DNA of 32,310 bases from Cyclobacteriaceae bacterium. Its GTDB lineage: Bacteria; Bacteroidota; Bacteroidia; Cytophagales; Cyclobacteriaceae. The DNA lies in assembly GCA_015488485.1 (NCBI GenBank), contig WFNR01000006.1, positions 1 to 32,310 on the forward strand. The letters are read 5' to 3'. The notes under the pieces were generated by a model. That model did no database searches, had not been told where the DNA came from, and worked only from the letters and a program-made list of their open reading frames with translations. Made by a program: the position numbers and the translations under genes. Positions 31,031 to 32,310 of the stretch are shown here, one piece after another; the stretch's first letter is position 1, and every line of letters begins with the position of its first letter.

Positions 31031-32310
31031 CTAGGTCAGCGGAATACGCTGCGGGGCTTCTACCCAAATGGTTTCGGTAAGCACAATGCCCAGCAAAGCC
31101 AAAGCGGCTGCGGCCGGCAACGACACTCCGGCCACTACCAGGGCCAGCGGCAGCACATTGCCAATCAGCACCACACCCAGCCAGAAGCGCTTGCTATAAC
31201 GGCCTTTGACAATCATTTTCACCACCGCCTTGGCATCATCGGTAGGGTGGGTAATAGTCAGCTCAAACAGCATGATCAGCAAGTTGGCCAGCAGGGTAAG
31301 GCCTAGCATATTGGCCAGGAAGGCCTGCCATTCGGCAGACGTATCGGTAAAGGCGGCCACCAACGCCAGCGAGCCGGCACCAGCCATAAAGCTATGGGCC
31401 AGCATATGGAATGGCAGACTGGGGCTTTGCCAGAAGTCGCGCCCTTTGGCCTGGGCAAACAGGAAGGCGGTGTAGATAGCCACTACGATTCCGATCAGGG
31501 CAGAGGCCCAAAAGCCGGCTTGCTCCAGTACCGGCAGGCCGAAATACTTACCGGCTGCCCACAGCGTAACCGAACCGCCAAATAAGGTAATGGCATAGCC
31601 GCCACGCACCAACCACGATTTCCACTGCGGTCGTAGTATCACATACAGAAAGCGGGTAGGCTGGTCCAGGTCTTTTACCAGCAGCGCTCCGGTAAGGGTA
31701 AGGAAGCTGATCCCCAGCCCCATGGTGATCCAAGTGGTTTGCTCGGAGAACTCCACCCCGATCAGACTGGCCAGGAAGAGCACCAGCACGGCCCCGGCAG
31801 CTACCGCTTTGGTAAACACGTAGCCGGATACTTCCCAGCCCCAAAGGATTCCTTTATCAGGCGTGTCGTACACACGCTTGGGGTTGGCACGCTCCATCAC
31901 TACCGACATCGAGCTGCGCCTGGGCTGCTCATTGCCTTTGAAGGTCAGCGCTTTGTCGGAACCGCCTGCCAGTTCACCAGCCATTTCTTCATACGACTTT
32001 TTGGCCAGGCTCTCGGCAAACTTGGCATAATGCCCTACGCCATTGGTTTGTGAGCTCCAGATGTATTGCTCCTGACGCTCGGTGGCATGTGGTACCAGCG
32101 ATACGTCATCACCATTGATATAGAATACATTCGGGTTGGTGCCTTTCTCCGGCTTACGCACCGTAACATTCTCACGGGCCAGCAGTTGCGAAATTTCCGA
32201 ATCGGGGTCGTCCATATCGCCCGAAATAATGGCGTGCTCGGGGCACACATTTACACAGGCAGGCTCCAGGCCGATATCAATACGGTGCGAGCAGTAGTTA
32301 CATTTGGCGG
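31031..32310 (-). CDS. Fused FeS / NrfD-type membrane subunit (partial, N-terminus outside window)
   Basis: The frame runs open from the window edge to a stop at 31031, so the true start lies beyond 32310. The visible N-terminal part reads AKCNYCSHRIDIGLEPACVNVCPEHAI, a ferredoxin-type [4Fe-4S] cluster motif of DmsB/PsrB/SoeB proteins. After a polar linker of about 130 residues come eight or more membrane segments (for example AVAAGAVLVLFLASLIG, and GVVLIGNVLPLALVVAGV near the end), as in NrfD/DmsC/PsrC/SoeC anchors. In the Soe and Psr systems these are two separate proteins; here they are joined. It should pass electrons between the catalytic subunit and quinone. It is the first visible gene of the operon. 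Confidence 0.85.
   Translation of the reverse strand, partial: AKCNYCSHRIDIGLEPACVNVCPEHAIISGDMDDPDSEISQLLARENVTVRKPEKGTNPNVFYINGDDVSLVPHATERQEQYIWSSQTNGVGHYAKFAESLAKKSYEEMAGELAGGSDKALTFKGNEQPRRSSMSVVMERANPKRVYDTPDKGILWGWEVSGYVFTKAVAAGAVLVLFLASLIGVEFSEQTTWITMGLGISFLTLTGALLVKDLDQPTRFLYVILRPQWKSWLVRGGYAITLFGGSVTLWAAGKYFGLPVLEQAGFWASALIGIVVAIYTAFLFAQAKGRDFWQSPSLPFHMLAHSFMAGAGSLALVAAFTDTSAEWQAFLANMLGLTLLANLLIMLFELTITHPTDDAKAVVKMIVKGRYSKRFWLGVVLIGNVLPLALVVAGVSLPAAAALALLGIVLTETIWVEAPQRIPLT

Overview
The window looks like the chromosome of a Bacteroidota bacterium, most likely of the order Cytophagales. The support is the Bacteroidota-type promoter boxes (TAnnTTTG) in front of many genes, Bacteroidota families such as DUF4270, the bacterial geranylgeranylglyceryl phosphate synthase and a SusC-like TonB receptor with a carboxypeptidase-regulatory N-terminus, and the near absence of strong Shine-Dalgarno sequences. 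Most genes are moderately GC-rich. Several islets are clearly AT-rich (most of the DUF4270 gene, two toxin-antitoxin pairs, a Fic gene) and look like acquired or fast-evolving DNA. No rRNA, tRNA, CRISPR array, transposase or prophage was seen.

Layout. 1-5.1 kb: the tail of an unidentified + strand gene, then a leftward block: a short glycogen-synthase-like protein, a DUF4270 lipoprotein and GlmS (close or overlapping genes), followed by a secreted YwqK/MORN-like protein with its own promoter. 5.2-9.3 kb: a rightward block of panC, panD, a flippase-like membrane protein, a YugP-type zinc peptidase and an acyl-CoA dehydrogenase. 9.4-11.8 kb: an AraC regulator convergent with a three-gene overlapping unit (holin-X-like membrane protein, small membrane protein, GGGP synthase). 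11.8-12.36 kb: noncoding DNA with two abutting tandem repeats. 12.4-15.7 kb: a VOC protein and a TonB-dependent receptor that carries an OprC-like candidate copper site and a C-terminal heavy-metal-associated (HMA) domain. 15.7-20.1 kb: a HigBA-type toxin-antitoxin pair, comF, a hypothetical gene, an exonuclease III, a DUF4269 protein and a Fic protein with an elaborate candidate operator. 20.3-23.8 kb: a secreted TPR-CHAT protease-like protein paired with an outer-membrane barrel protein. 24.0-24.95 kb: a second HigBA pair. 24.98 kb to the end: a leftward sulfur-metabolism operon.

The sulfur operon is, in transcription order, a fused FeS/NrfD-type membrane subunit (cut by the window edge), a molybdopterin catalytic subunit without a Tat signal, a SulP anion transporter, an ArsR-type regulator and two half-size YeeE/YedE transporters. 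Together they suggest uptake of thiosulfate-like sulfur, cytoplasmic oxidation of sulfite (SoeABC-like) into the quinone pool, sulfate/sulfite exchange by SulP, and a thiol-sensing repressor. This is an inference from families and gene order.

The items most worth a second look are the TonB receptor-HMA fusion with its CxxxM/HxM residues, the fused SoeB-SoeC-type operon, the exported CHAT protein with its barrel partner, and the operator architectures in front of the Fic and toxin-antitoxin genes.
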